From the NCBI RefSeq assembly GCF_900141835.1, contig NZ_FQZD01000012.1, positions 1-64,000 of the forward strand: 64,000 nucleotides of DNA, given 5' to 3'. The DNA comes from Propionispora hippei DSM 15287. GTDB lineage: Bacteria > Bacillota > Negativicutes > Propionisporales > Propionisporaceae. The notes beneath the pieces were generated by a model. It saw nothing but the letters and a program-made list of their open reading frames with translations, had not been told where the DNA came from and did not search any database. This document shows positions 21,980 to 30,046 of the stretch, one piece after another. Positions within the stretch are counted from its first letter, which is position 1. Every line of letters begins with the position of its first letter. Both the position numbers and the translations under genes were made by a program.

Positions 21980-22029
21980 AGAACAGCCCTTGAAAATGCC
22001 GTAAATAAGCCATTTTCAAGGGCTGTTCT
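21980..22029 (+). terminator. Strong terminator after rlmD
   Basis: A perfect 19-bp stem pairs 21980-21998 with 22011-22029 around a 12-base loop. It is followed by an AT-rich region (22030-22216) with no gene that I can support. This is the last feature that is clearly host chromosome, so a left integration site could lie near here. Confidence 0.85.
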
Positions 22030-22216
22030 TATTATATAGTTTAAATTTAAGGCGGCTTTCTTGGTGTGTATTAAGGTAATTACTGGTTTGTTTGTAGTTG
22101 AGAAGTAGAAAAACGGTGTGCAGTTACGCTGATAGGGTTTAACCGTTTGGCAAAAGGAATAACCTTGTGGCGAAATGAAGTCAAGAAATGTCTCACTACA
22201 GTTTCGATTAAATGGC

Positions 22217-22245
22217 TTGATGTTATTCGCGAAAGAGAATATAAT
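22217..22245 (+). promoter_or_regulatory. Promoter of the restriction-modification locus
   Basis: TTGATG (22217-22222), a 17-base spacer and a perfect TATAAT (22240-22245) lie 31 bases upstream of the HTH gene start. This is the best sigma-A-type promoter sequence seen in the window. Confidence 0.8.
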
Positions 22246-22276
22246 ATAACACGGTTGGGCTTTATGGAGGTGCGCT

Positions 22277-22471
22277 GTGGAATACATGACTGCTCAAGAA
22301 GCGGCTGAAAAATGGGGTATTACAAAACGAAGAGTACAAATACTTTGTGTGGAGAACCGGATTGAAGGTGCTCAACGTTTAGGAACTATGTGGGCGATAC
22401 CTCAAAATACAGAGAAGCCTGCAGATGCAAGAATTAAAAAAAACCATAATAACGATAGTTATGAGAAATAG
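22277..22471 (+). CDS. Small helix-turn-helix protein at the head of the RM locus
   Basis: This 64-residue protein has a winged/MerR-like HTH: MTAQEAAEKWGITKRRVQIL and NRIEGAQRLGTMWAIPQN. Such one-domain proteins resemble excisionases and small regulators and often sit beside methyltransferase genes. It could be the controller of the RM locus, although classical C proteins are XRE-type. The GTG start at 22277 has GGAGGTG 4 bases before it, and a second ATG at 22286 is possible. The 72-base gap to the methyltransferase is AT-rich. Confidence 0.7.
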   Translation: MEYMTAQEAAEKWGITKRRVQILCVENRIEGAQRLGTMWAIPQNTEKPADARIKKNHNNDSYEK

Positions 22472-22543
22472 AATATATCTTTTAACTATACTTTGGTTAA
22501 AAAATAAGACTAGTGTAAGAAAGAACTTTCAGGAGGAATTTTA

Positions 22544-23431
22544 ATGGTAAAACATATTATCAAATGTGGCGATTGCCTTGAATTAATAAAAGAACAGGAA
22601 AAAGCGTCTATTGATTTGTTGGTGACTTCACCCCCATATTGGGCGAAGCGTATTTATAATGGCTCGGGAGAACTAGGATCTGAGCCAACACCAGAAGAAT
22701 ATGTTAAGACGTTAGCTGACTATTTTGATACTTTTAAACCATACATTAAGAAAACTGGAAATTTATTTATTAACATTGGTGATACATATTTTGGATCCGG
22801 AGCAGGGGCATGGAATAAATATGTTGATGACAATGGCGATATAACTCAATATCAAAAAGAAAGAAAAGAAAAATACTTTACATTAAAACCGTTGCAGCCG
22901 AAAATCAAACAAAATGGTAGACTGTACCAGAATAAACAATTGCTTCTAATACCATCGAGATTTGCCATTGAAATGCAAGAAAGAGGATGGATATTAAGGG
23001 ATGATATAATTTGGCATAAACCTAATCGAATACCAGCTAGTGTTAAAGATAGATTCAACAATATGTATGAGCACGTTTTTCATTTTGTAATGGCAAAATC
23101 ATATTACTTTGACCTTGATTCCGTAAAGGTATTGGGGGCTAATGGGAAAATGAAAAATCCTGGTGATATATGGGCAATAAATACTCAACCATTAGATGGC
23201 GACCATACAGCATCGTTCCCTGAAAAACTGGTAGAACAGATAATCTCATGTGCCTCACCAGAGAACGGAATTGTCTATGATCCATTTATGGGTACCGGCA
23301 CTTCTTGGATAGTGAGCGACCGATTAAATAGAAACTTTATCGGACATGAAATTAATCAAGGGTTTTGTGAATATGCAAAAGATAGAGTTGAAAAAACATC
23401 AAGAGGTGAAAATATTGCCGAAATTTATTAA
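22544..23431 (+). CDS. DNA (cytosine-N4 type) methyltransferase A, motif order IV then I
   Basis: This 295-residue methyltransferase has the catalytic motif TSPPYW at about residues 28-33 and the SAM-binding motif DPFMGTGTS near residues 245-253, so the target-recognition region lies between. The S/T-PPY type of motif IV is typical of N4-cytosine enzymes (DPPY is typical of N6-adenine). It probably protects the host from the neighbouring endonuclease. Ribosome site TCAGGAGGAATTTTA precedes the ATG. Its 3' end overlaps the second methyltransferase by 17 bases. The base composition is clearly more AT-rich than the host genes to the left. Confidence 0.88.
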   Translation: MVKHIIKCGDCLELIKEQEKASIDLLVTSPPYWAKRIYNGSGELGSEPTPEEYVKTLADYFDTFKPYIKKTGNLFINIGDTYFGSGAGAWNKYVDDNGDITQYQKERKEKYFTLKPLQPKIKQNGRLYQNKQLLLIPSRFAIEMQERGWILRDDIIWHKPNRIPASVKDRFNNMYEHVFHFVMAKSYYFDLDSVKVLGANGKMKNPGDIWAINTQPLDGDHTASFPEKLVEQIISCASPENGIVYDPFMGTGTSWIVSDRLNRNFIGHEINQGFCEYAKDRVEKTSRGENIAEIY

Positions 23432-24305
23432 TATTTCCCATGAGAGGTTATGTGACTGTAAGCCGGGGCATTTATCTTGCATTCCAGCTAAACAGTGGAT
23501 ACTTAATCAAATAGGTGTTTGGGAATTCAAATATGAGGAAAGAGACATTAGAGATAAAAAGCTACACCCTGCAACGTTTCCAATAAGTATGGCTAAAAGA
23601 GTAATGGAGCAATTTACACATGTTGGGGAGTTGGTCTTAGATCCTTTTGTTGGCTCAGGAACCACCCTTGTTGCAGCACAGGATTTGGCAAGAAATGCTA
23701 TTGGATTTGATTTAAAACAAGAATATATTAAAATCGCTGAAAGTAGGATAATGCAACAATCGATAGTCTCTGATTTGATTCATAATTGCCAGCAAATAGC
23801 AGTATGTGATGATGCTAGAAATATTCAAGAGTATATACATGAAGGAATAGTCAAATGTGTGTTCACTTCTCCGCCGTATGCAAATTTATTAAACCGAGAG
23901 CGTAAAAATAAAAGTAGACGTGGAGATAAACGTAAGAACGATCAACTAGGGGTTGTTGAACAATACAGTCAGGATCCAAGAGATTTGGGAACTCTAGAAC
24001 AAGCAGACTTTGAAAATGCAATCAAAGAAGTGTTTTCATCCATAAAACCTCTGCTGGCTCCTAAAGCGCATTGTATAATAAATATTACCGATGCGTGGAT
24101 AGAGGGACGAAGGGTGCCTCTTCATATCAATGTTATTAAAGCTATGGAGGATGCTGGATATCAGTTCAGAAACACAATAATATGGGATAGAAGAAATATT
24201 GTCAATCAAATTGGCATCTTCGGTTGGCCAAGTAGTTATATAACGATGGGCACTACATTCGAATATATTCTGGATTTTATTGTAGAACCGACAGTTACTA
24301 AATAG
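23415..24305 (+). CDS. DNA (cytosine-N4 type) methyltransferase B, motif order I then IV
   Basis: The second methyltransferase has about 296 residues from TTG 23415. Motif I (DPFVGSGTT, about residues 77-85) precedes motif IV (TSPPYAN, about 151-157), the reverse of its neighbour. The two are therefore not recent duplicates. TTG 23415 is chosen over ATG 23346 because AAGAGGTGAAAATA precedes it and the longer version would overlap methyltransferase A by 86 bases. Its partner could be strand- or target-specific, as known for two-methyltransferase RM systems. Confidence 0.85.
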   Translation: MPKFINISHERLCDCKPGHLSCIPAKQWILNQIGVWEFKYEERDIRDKKLHPATFPISMAKRVMEQFTHVGELVLDPFVGSGTTLVAAQDLARNAIGFDLKQEYIKIAESRIMQQSIVSDLIHNCQQIAVCDDARNIQEYIHEGIVKCVFTSPPYANLLNRERKNKSRRGDKRKNDQLGVVEQYSQDPRDLGTLEQADFENAIKEVFSSIKPLLAPKAHCIINITDAWIEGRRVPLHINVIKAMEDAGYQFRNTIIWDRRNIVNQIGIFGWPSSYITMGTTFEYILDFIVEPTVTK

Positions 24306-24340
24306 GAGTTATAAATTATTAATGTGAATATAGAAGGCTA

Positions 24341-24377
24341 AAAAGGACAACGTCTAAAAATGTGACGTTGTCCTTTT
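24341..24377. terminator. Bidirectional terminator between methyltransferase B and the endonuclease
   Basis: aaaaggacaacgtc (24341-24354) pairs perfectly with 24364-24377 (14 bp, 9-base loop). The stem is bounded by A's and T's and so terminates both converging genes. Confidence 0.88.
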
Positions 24378-24388
24378 TCATAAAACAG

Positions 24389-25189
24389 TTAAATTTCAAG
24401 TTGTTCATTATAAAGTCGATTTTTATATGCAGGGCGGACCCTGAATTTTGTGCCATGGTTATGACCTGTTCTGGCGTCAAAATCGATATATACTTGTCCT
24501 TCTTCAACTAAAGAAACAAAATTATCAATATCAAGTCCGGTATAAACTTCGAAGTGCTCATAGTGATAATATTCAATACCGTTTTCTCTTTTTGTCGTAG
24601 CTTTAACATAAAGCGTATTTTTTAATTTTGCGGAAATTTTACTTTCAATATCATGAAAGTCCCAAAAAGGTATAGGATTCAGCTCAGAGAGGCCTATTCG
24701 ATCTGCAACAGAATTTTTCCAATGGTCATGATGAGATGCTATTTTTCCAGAATCAAATGTTATAAAAATTTTCTCGTTTTCTCTATCGACACCAACGGTG
24801 AACCCTCGGTCACTATAACTCGATGCACTTATTGTCTGGCGAAAACTCATTTCATAGTCTGGATATGTAGTGCCTGCTTCCTGATGTGGCCAACCATATT
24901 TAGGTAGTAATATTTTAGGAACAAATCTTGCATTTCGAGGTTTGGGCTCACTATGAAATAAAGTTAGTAAAGAACTTGTTTCTGCTCTTTGACTTTTTAT
25001 TTCCCATTCACCAAAATCAGGTAATTGCAAATTATTTTCTGAAATTTCTAAGAGGTCCTCTAACGTGTTGCCAACTCCACCTTGATTACCGTAACGTTTA
25101 TTTTCAATCCATCCCAAATCTTTTATTTCAGAAAGTCGATGAATCAAATTATTTAGGTCTCTTGAAACCAAAATAACACATCCTTTCAT
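24389..25189 (-). CDS. MvaI/BcnI-family type II restriction endonuclease
   Basis: This 266-residue protein matches the MvaI/BcnI endonuclease family. The active site fits D-x4-E-x-K: Asp58, Glu63 and Lys65 in PDFGEWEIKSQ, which aligns with the D50-x4-E55-x-K57 reported for MvaI. The N-terminal LGWIENKRYGNQGGVGNTLED segment and the C-terminal HNHGTKFRVRPAY are also typical. MvaI cuts CC/WGG and BcnI CC/SGG as monomeric nicking enzymes; the specificity here cannot be read from sequence and may differ. The gene converges on the methyltransferases across a shared terminator. Confidence 0.85.
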   Translation of the reverse strand: MKGCVILVSRDLNNLIHRLSEIKDLGWIENKRYGNQGGVGNTLEDLLEISENNLQLPDFGEWEIKSQRAETSSLLTLFHSEPKPRNARFVPKILLPKYGWPHQEAGTTYPDYEMSFRQTISASSYSDRGFTVGVDRENEKIFITFDSGKIASHHDHWKNSVADRIGLSELNPIPFWDFHDIESKISAKLKNTLYVKATTKRENGIEYYHYEHFEVYTGLDIDNFVSLVEEGQVYIDFDARTGHNHGTKFRVRPAYKNRLYNEQLEI

Positions 25190-25346
25190 TTTAACATAGA
25201 ATAAAATGAATTTACATAATTTAGTATATCAGATAAAACACGAAATGTACATTTTAAATATCCGATATATAATGGTTAAAAAGCTTAAATGCATACACAA
25301 AAGCAGCACTAAGAATGAACACAACGACATTATTATGTAAGCGTAC

Positions 25347-25374
25347 TTGACAAAATAGGTTAAATGTGTAAAAA
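25347..25374 (+). promoter_or_regulatory. Putative early promoter of the prophage
   Basis: TTGACA (25347-25352) is followed, after 16 bases, by TAAAAA (25369-25374), 34 bases upstream of the first prophage gene. The -10 is poor, so activation or a different start is possible. The rest of 25190-25407 is AT-rich and holds no gene I can support. Confidence 0.4.
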
Positions 25375-25407
25375 TAGGAAACAGATAAACAATAGGAGGT
25401 AATTTTA

Positions 25408-26133
25408 TTGGACAATATCAAACTTAACGATAACCTTATGCGTCGAATTGTCCGTGCTGTAGATAAAGCAATTGCCGATGATGTGCCGCAGTACCTGCGG
25501 GAGCATCACAAAGAAACCAACAACGCTATTATTCATCTTCGTGGTGACTGTATCAATGAAAATCTCCGCAAACTGGTAGTTGGAGGAGATATCGAGTTTG
25601 TTCCTTTTAAGCGGTATGTGTGGCAGGGCAGAATCATTGTAGACCGAGCCGAAAAGGTTACCTACACGATTACCACTCAGAAAACGCTTCGTGCCGTGCC
25701 GAGGAAACAGCGCAATAAACCACATTTTCTGCAGACCATCCTATATATGGAAAATGGTGGTTGCGAAGCATCTGTAAAGCAGATGACCCTTATGGATTTT
25801 TTCCCGTTTGAAGCAGAAGATCTGGAAAATGACTATAACTCCATTGTGGAAGGTCTGATTGACCCTACCGAGGGTTATCGCCATTACGTCATCGCCTACG
25901 ATGCAGACGGCAGCGAACTCAGAGACATTCAGTTGGAGTTTCTGGATAAGGACTTCAATATAATCGCAACGGCATCTCTTAACGAATACATAAAGCCGGA
26001 TTTTGCACGGCTTACAGATGTCGAGCCTGTTAATGAAGATCTTAGTGATGAGACTGATGGCGAAGCAAGGGGTCTGTTGGCGATTAAGTCTGGACTTCGC
26101 CCCAAATTACGGGAGGTTTCAAAACAGGCCTGA
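25408..26133 (+). CDS. Prophage protein of unknown function
   Basis: A 241-residue protein with no domain I am sure of. It has a charged N-terminus (NLMRRIVRAVDKAIADDVPQ) and alternating beta-strand-like segments (VWQGRIIVDRAEKVTYTITT) to about residue 110, then an acidic C-terminal third. It sits directly before the XRE-peptidase regulator and is probably co-transcribed with it (27-base gap), so a role in lysogeny control is plausible. TTG start with AGGAGGTAATTTTA. Confidence 0.65.
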   Translation: MDNIKLNDNLMRRIVRAVDKAIADDVPQYLREHHKETNNAIIHLRGDCINENLRKLVVGGDIEFVPFKRYVWQGRIIVDRAEKVTYTITTQKTLRAVPRKQRNKPHFLQTILYMENGGCEASVKQMTLMDFFPFEAEDLENDYNSIVEGLIDPTEGYRHYVIAYDADGSELRDIQLEFLDKDFNIIATASLNEYIKPDFARLTDVEPVNEDLSDETDGEARGLLAIKSGLRPKLREVSKQA

Positions 26134-26160
26134 CAAAATTAAGTCAGGAGATGAAGAATT

Positions 26161-27372
26161 ATGGATAAAAGAATATTTAACGGTAAGCGCCTAAAAAACG
26201 GAAGACTCTTTAGGGGGCTTACACTTACTGAATTAGCTGATCGAACAGGTATCAGCAAACAATCACTTTCACTTTACGAGAATGAGCGAAATACACCGGA
26301 ACATGAGCGAGTACAAGCTTTAGCCTCATCTTTAAGCTTTCCATACGATTTCTTCTTCCAAACGGATGCTTGTGAAACCGTGACGGAGGTAACCTATTTC
26401 CGTTCCCTTGCAAGTGCCACAAAGATGAATCGTACCTCACAAAGCGTAAAGTTAGAGTATGTGGCTAAAATGTATGAAGTTCTATTGGAATATATTGATT
26501 TTCCTGCTCTCAATTTGCCGGACGTAACCTTTGATGGCAGCGATGATGAGTTTGATGATAAGAGTACAGAGGATACCCAGCGGCAGATTGAATCCATTTC
26601 ACAACAGATTAGAGAGTTTTGGGGTATTGGCGATGCTCCAATAAAAAATCTACAGTTCTTGCTTGAAAAGAACGGCATTATCGTAACCGGATTTGATACA
26701 TTGGAAGATAAGATTGACGCATTCAGCCAGAGAACTATTGTCGGTAATAATGATATGTACTTTATAGCTGTTGCCCTTGGCAAGAGACCGGAAGGCAGAA
26801 TCCGGTTTGATATGGCCCATGAACTTGGACACCTTCTGCTTCATCCATGGAGTGAGAACCTCGAACTCATTACAAAGGAAGAATTTAAGGTCCGTGAAAA
26901 ACAGGCCAACATGTTTGCAAGTGCCTTGTTGCTGCCCCAAAACAGTTTTGGCAAAGATGTACAGGCATATCCTACAGACTTGAAGTATTACCAGTTTCTC
27001 AAGAAAAAATGGAAGGCTTCCATTCAAGCGATGGTTTACCGAAGCAATCAACTCGGTATCATTACCGATAACCAGTTCCAGTATATGATGCGTCAGATAT
27101 CCAAAAACGGATGGCGCACCAAAGAACCCGGCGATGTTTCGTATGCTTTGAAGGAGAATATATTCCAAGGGGCTATCGACCTTCTTATTGAAGAGAAGAT
27201 ACTTAACCCCGCAAGCATCCTGCGGACTTTCAAACAGTACGGTATTACACTGTATCGCCAAGATATTGAGGAACTACTCCACCTGCGTGAGGGAACGCTT
27301 TATGTTGAGGAGAGCAAACCGCAAATCATACAGCTTAAACGCCCTGATGATACGCATAGAGGCAACGAATAA
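26161..27372 (+). CDS. XRE-family HTH protein fused to an ImmA/IrrE-type metallopeptidase
   Basis: The 403-residue protein starts with an XRE-type HTH (FRGLTLTELADRTGISKQSLS, about residues 19-39) and has a zinc metallopeptidase motif MAHELGHLLLH (HExxH-type, about residues 217-227). ImmA/IrrE peptidases cleave phage repressors after DNA damage. The HTH-peptidase fusion could act as a self-contained, damage-responsive prophage regulator. Which protein it cleaves is unknown. The ATG is preceded by CAGGAGATGAAGAATT. Confidence 0.85.
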   Translation: MDKRIFNGKRLKNGRLFRGLTLTELADRTGISKQSLSLYENERNTPEHERVQALASSLSFPYDFFFQTDACETVTEVTYFRSLASATKMNRTSQSVKLEYVAKMYEVLLEYIDFPALNLPDVTFDGSDDEFDDKSTEDTQRQIESISQQIREFWGIGDAPIKNLQFLLEKNGIIVTGFDTLEDKIDAFSQRTIVGNNDMYFIAVALGKRPEGRIRFDMAHELGHLLLHPWSENLELITKEEFKVREKQANMFASALLLPQNSFGKDVQAYPTDLKYYQFLKKKWKASIQAMVYRSNQLGIITDNQFQYMMRQISKNGWRTKEPGDVSYALKENIFQGAIDLLIEEKILNPASILRTFKQYGITLYRQDIEELLHLREGTLYVEESKPQIIQLKRPDDTHRGNE

Positions 27373-27385
27373 AATGCAACAAAGC

Positions 27386-27468
27386 CGCCTCCTAAGATAA
27401 GTCTCAAGGTGTTTGAAGAGTGGCATGTAGCCACTCTTTCCAAGAAGCGACTTTTTTCATAGGAGGCG
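27386..27468 (+). promoter_or_regulatory. RNA stem able to sequester the ribosome site of the second peptidase gene
   Basis: cgcctccta (27386-27394) pairs perfectly with taggaggcg (27460-27468), which contains the AGGAGG ribosome site of the gene starting at 27474. Nested inside are aagtc/gactt arms and a hairpin gaagagtggc-atgta-gccactctttc with one bulge. The three stacked helices would fold the entire intergenic RNA and mask the ribosome site. A protein or RNA that opened the stem would switch translation on. Confidence 0.7.
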
Positions 27469-27473
27469 TGTTA

Positions 27474-29375
27474 ATGGAAAGACTTAATTCATTCAGAGAT
27501 GTTATTGAGGACAGGCTTTTTAACGAAATTTTCAATGCCTTGTTAATCTTTGTAGAAGATAACCCTGGTAAATTGGAAGGCAATTCGCACTGCGTAGAAA
27601 GTCCGGATGAAGCAACTTTGTCTGATGTTGAGGTCAAGCTTGTCGATATCACTGATTCAGAGGGTAACGAGATTTTTTTTGATGTGGTAGTATCTGCAGA
27701 AATCGAAATTGCAGAAACAGTAAAGAGAAACCGTGAAACCGATGGCATAGAGCAGTGGTTTCGGATTTCCTGTTCTGCAGAATTGGAAGATGGGTTTCGA
27801 AAATTCTATATATCTGATATACACATTTATAACAAGTATAATAATGGCAAAGAAAACCACCTGTCTGAGTATCTAGTTCCCATCATTCGCAAGGACCAGT
27901 TGGATGATGTGGCAGAAGAATTCCTTAAGAAATATTACCCGGAAGCATTAGCAAAGCCAATGGCTGTTCCGGCTCGTGAAGTCGCAAAGCGAATGGGGAT
28001 TGACGTTCAGGAAGTACATATTACTAAGACTTGCTCTGTTTTCGGACAGACATATTTCTCCGACTGCGAAATACAATATTATGACAGAGATGCCGGGTTA
28101 TATAAGCCTTTGAATGTAAAAAGAGGAACTATCCTGGTTGACCCCAATGTGTATTTTATGCGTAATGTGGGATCCATGAACAATACCATCATTCATGAGT
28201 GCGTCCACTGGGATCTGCACAAAAAGTTCTTTGAACTGGAAAAGCTATACAACAAGGAAGCACGGTCTATCAGCTGCCAGGTTCAAGAAGGCATAAGACC
28301 TGAAAGAAATCGGACACCGCTGGACTGGATGGAGTGGCATGCCAATTCCTTAGCCCCGAGAATACTGATGCCTGTAAAGCAGACACGGCAGAAGATTGAA
28401 GAACTAATCGCCAAAAACAAGCGAGTGCTTCAGAACGATAATATCGCCGATATCATGGAATCTGTGGTTTTCGAATTATCAGAGTTCTTCGAGGTATCAA
28501 GGATTGCAGCGAAAATTCGTATGATAGACCTCGGTTACACTGAGGCTATTGGTGTTTATACCTATATAGATGACCACTACATTTTAAATTATGCTTTTGA
28601 AAGAGCGGCTCTGAAAAATAATCAGACCTTTACCATCGGGATGCAGGATGCATTATATGAGTATGCTACGAATGTTGATTTTAAGAAATTACTGAATTCC
28701 GGCAAATATGTCTATATTGATGCACATTTTTGTATTAATGATTCCAAGTATATCCGCCACAACGAAAACGGGTATGCGGAACTTACAGATTATGCAAGAC
28801 AGCACATAGATGAATGCTGTCTTATCTTTGATCTCAAGACTCGAAAAAATAATAGCTACGGGGTCTCCTTCTACACAGAATGTGTGCTTTATAAAAATGC
28901 TGTCTCTGACACGATAGTTGAAGCCAAGTATAGTAATTCCGCTCAGAACCAGTTAACTGAAGCTAGAGCCGCAGAATTAAAGAGAATCAAAAATGAGGCA
29001 ACGCAGACAACAAGAATTATGCGTAGTCTGCCTGCCACTTTTTCCGATACGCTTGTTGCCCATATGGATCGATTGAATTTTACAGTAGAATACTTGGAAG
29101 AGATGTCACTGGTAAATGCCAAGACCATACAGCGCATGAGAAACGATGATAGAAAACCGCATAAGCTGCCAACGGTAGTGGCTATTTGTATAGGAATGCA
29201 ATTAAACCCTGTTCTAAGTGCTGATCTGATAAAGAAGGCCGGTCATACTTTCAGAATTGACGAGGAACACATAATATATCAGATGCTGCTGAACTCGTAC
29301 TACCAAAACTCAATTTATGAATGTAATGAGATTTTAAGGGCGAATGACTGCAATCCGCTGAGTAAAGCAGAATAA
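27474..29375 (+). CDS. ImmA/IrrE-type metallopeptidase with C-terminal HTH
   Basis: From ATG 27474 the protein has 633 residues. A zinc peptidase motif, IIHECVHWDLHKKFF (HExxH), lies near residue 240. The C-terminal ~110 residues carry an XRE-like HTH (VEYLEEMSLVNAKTIQRMRNDDR). The domain order is the reverse of the upstream regulator. N-terminal and middle regions are unassigned. ATG 27474 is chosen because AGGAGGCG lies directly before it; a start at 27420 would place the stem in the coding region. Together with the upstream gene it probably controls the lysogenic state or anti-phage defence. Confidence 0.8.
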   Translation: MERLNSFRDVIEDRLFNEIFNALLIFVEDNPGKLEGNSHCVESPDEATLSDVEVKLVDITDSEGNEIFFDVVVSAEIEIAETVKRNRETDGIEQWFRISCSAELEDGFRKFYISDIHIYNKYNNGKENHLSEYLVPIIRKDQLDDVAEEFLKKYYPEALAKPMAVPAREVAKRMGIDVQEVHITKTCSVFGQTYFSDCEIQYYDRDAGLYKPLNVKRGTILVDPNVYFMRNVGSMNNTIIHECVHWDLHKKFFELEKLYNKEARSISCQVQEGIRPERNRTPLDWMEWHANSLAPRILMPVKQTRQKIEELIAKNKRVLQNDNIADIMESVVFELSEFFEVSRIAAKIRMIDLGYTEAIGVYTYIDDHYILNYAFERAALKNNQTFTIGMQDALYEYATNVDFKKLLNSGKYVYIDAHFCINDSKYIRHNENGYAELTDYARQHIDECCLIFDLKTRKNNSYGVSFYTECVLYKNAVSDTIVEAKYSNSAQNQLTEARAAELKRIKNEATQTTRIMRSLPATFSDTLVAHMDRLNFTVEYLEEMSLVNAKTIQRMRNDDRKPHKLPTVVAICIGMQLNPVLSADLIKKAGHTFRIDEEHIIYQMLLNSYYQNSIYECNEILRANDCNPLSKAE

Positions 29376-29397
29376 AAAAACAAAAAATTCTTATGTG

Positions 29398-29426
29398 ACC
29401 GGACATTTTTTGTCCGGTTGTTTTTT
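29398..29426 (+). terminator. Terminator after the regulatory module
   Basis: accggaca-ttttt-tgtccggt forms an 8-bp stem followed by tgtttttt. It ends the transcript of the peptidase genes. Confidence 0.85.
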
Positions 29427-29436
29427 GCCAGAATCG

Positions 29437-29487
29437 ACAGGCCCCCTATAGGCTGCAATATTAATTTGCAGCCTATAGGGGGCCTGT
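29437..29487. repeat. 22-bp perfect inverted repeat
   Basis: 29437-29458 and 29466-29487 are exact reverse complements (22 bp) around a 7-base loop, with tttt following. A stem of this quality is an efficient bidirectional terminator or a transcription barrier. A small palindrome ggacat-tcc-atgtcc (29502-29516) follows. Confidence 0.8.
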
Positions 29488-29546
29488 TTTGCATTAAAAT
29501 AGGACATTCCATGTCCGGGGCAAAACTACACTTGAGCGGTACGATT

Positions 29547-29578
29547 ATGCCATGAGTTGGCCAACTCGTGGCATTTTT
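29547..29578 (+). terminator. Third hairpin before the replication module
   Basis: atgccatgagttgg (29547-29560) and ccaactcgtggcat (29561-29574) are complementary with a single G-U pair, and ttttt follows. The remaining bases of the 306-base gap hold no gene I can support. Confidence 0.75.
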
Positions 29579-29681
29579 CTTTTCCAGAGTTTTGCGAAAA
29601 AGTTTTTTTAAATAGGAAAAGAGCCTGCCTATTTAACTTTTAGTATTTAGCTACAGAGCAAGGGAAGGAGGTGAGAAAGCG

Positions 29682-30005
29682 ATGGGACCTAATGAAAGAC
29701 GCCAGGGAATCATGGAAACACTCTGCCACAGAAGGCAGGAGACTATGGCAAATATGGCATTTGAGTTTGGAGTCAGTGTCCGAACTATTAGAAACGATAT
29801 TGACTGCCTGTCGCTTTCTTATCCTCTGGAAACTATACGTGGACGATATGGCGGCGGTGTCCGGGTTATGGATGGGTTCTATATGAACCACAAGTATCTG
29901 AAGCCTGAACAGAAGGAATTGCTGAAACGGCTCGGCGCGCAGCTGTCCGGCAATGACCTCGCCATAATGAACAGCATCTTCAAAGACTTTGCTCTGAGCA
30001 AATAG
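29682..30005 (+). CDS. Small HTH regulator (HTH_11/DeoR type)
   Basis: This 107-residue protein has an N-terminal winged HTH: RRQGIMETLCHRRQETMANM, FGVSVRTIRNDIDCLS and YPLETIRGRYGGG, the classic DeoR-type wing. The C-terminal half is a short helical segment with no sensor domain. It is the first gene of the replication operon and may control it. AAGGAGGTGAGAAAGCG precedes the ATG. Confidence 0.8.
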   Translation: MGPNERRQGIMETLCHRRQETMANMAFEFGVSVRTIRNDIDCLSLSYPLETIRGRYGGGVRVMDGFYMNHKYLKPEQKELLKRLGAQLSGNDLAIMNSIFKDFALSK

Positions 30006-30046
30006 CACGGGTTACAACCCCGAATTTTGAAAGGATGGTGAATGTA

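Noticed and set aside
22030-22216. attL core next to the rlmD terminator
   Set aside because: Without the right end of the prophage no duplicated core can be identified; terminator-adjacent insertion is only a guess.
24653-25176. Plus-strand reading frames opposite the restriction endonuclease gene
   Set aside because: Shadows of the minus-strand gene, which has the family motifs and a convergent terminator.
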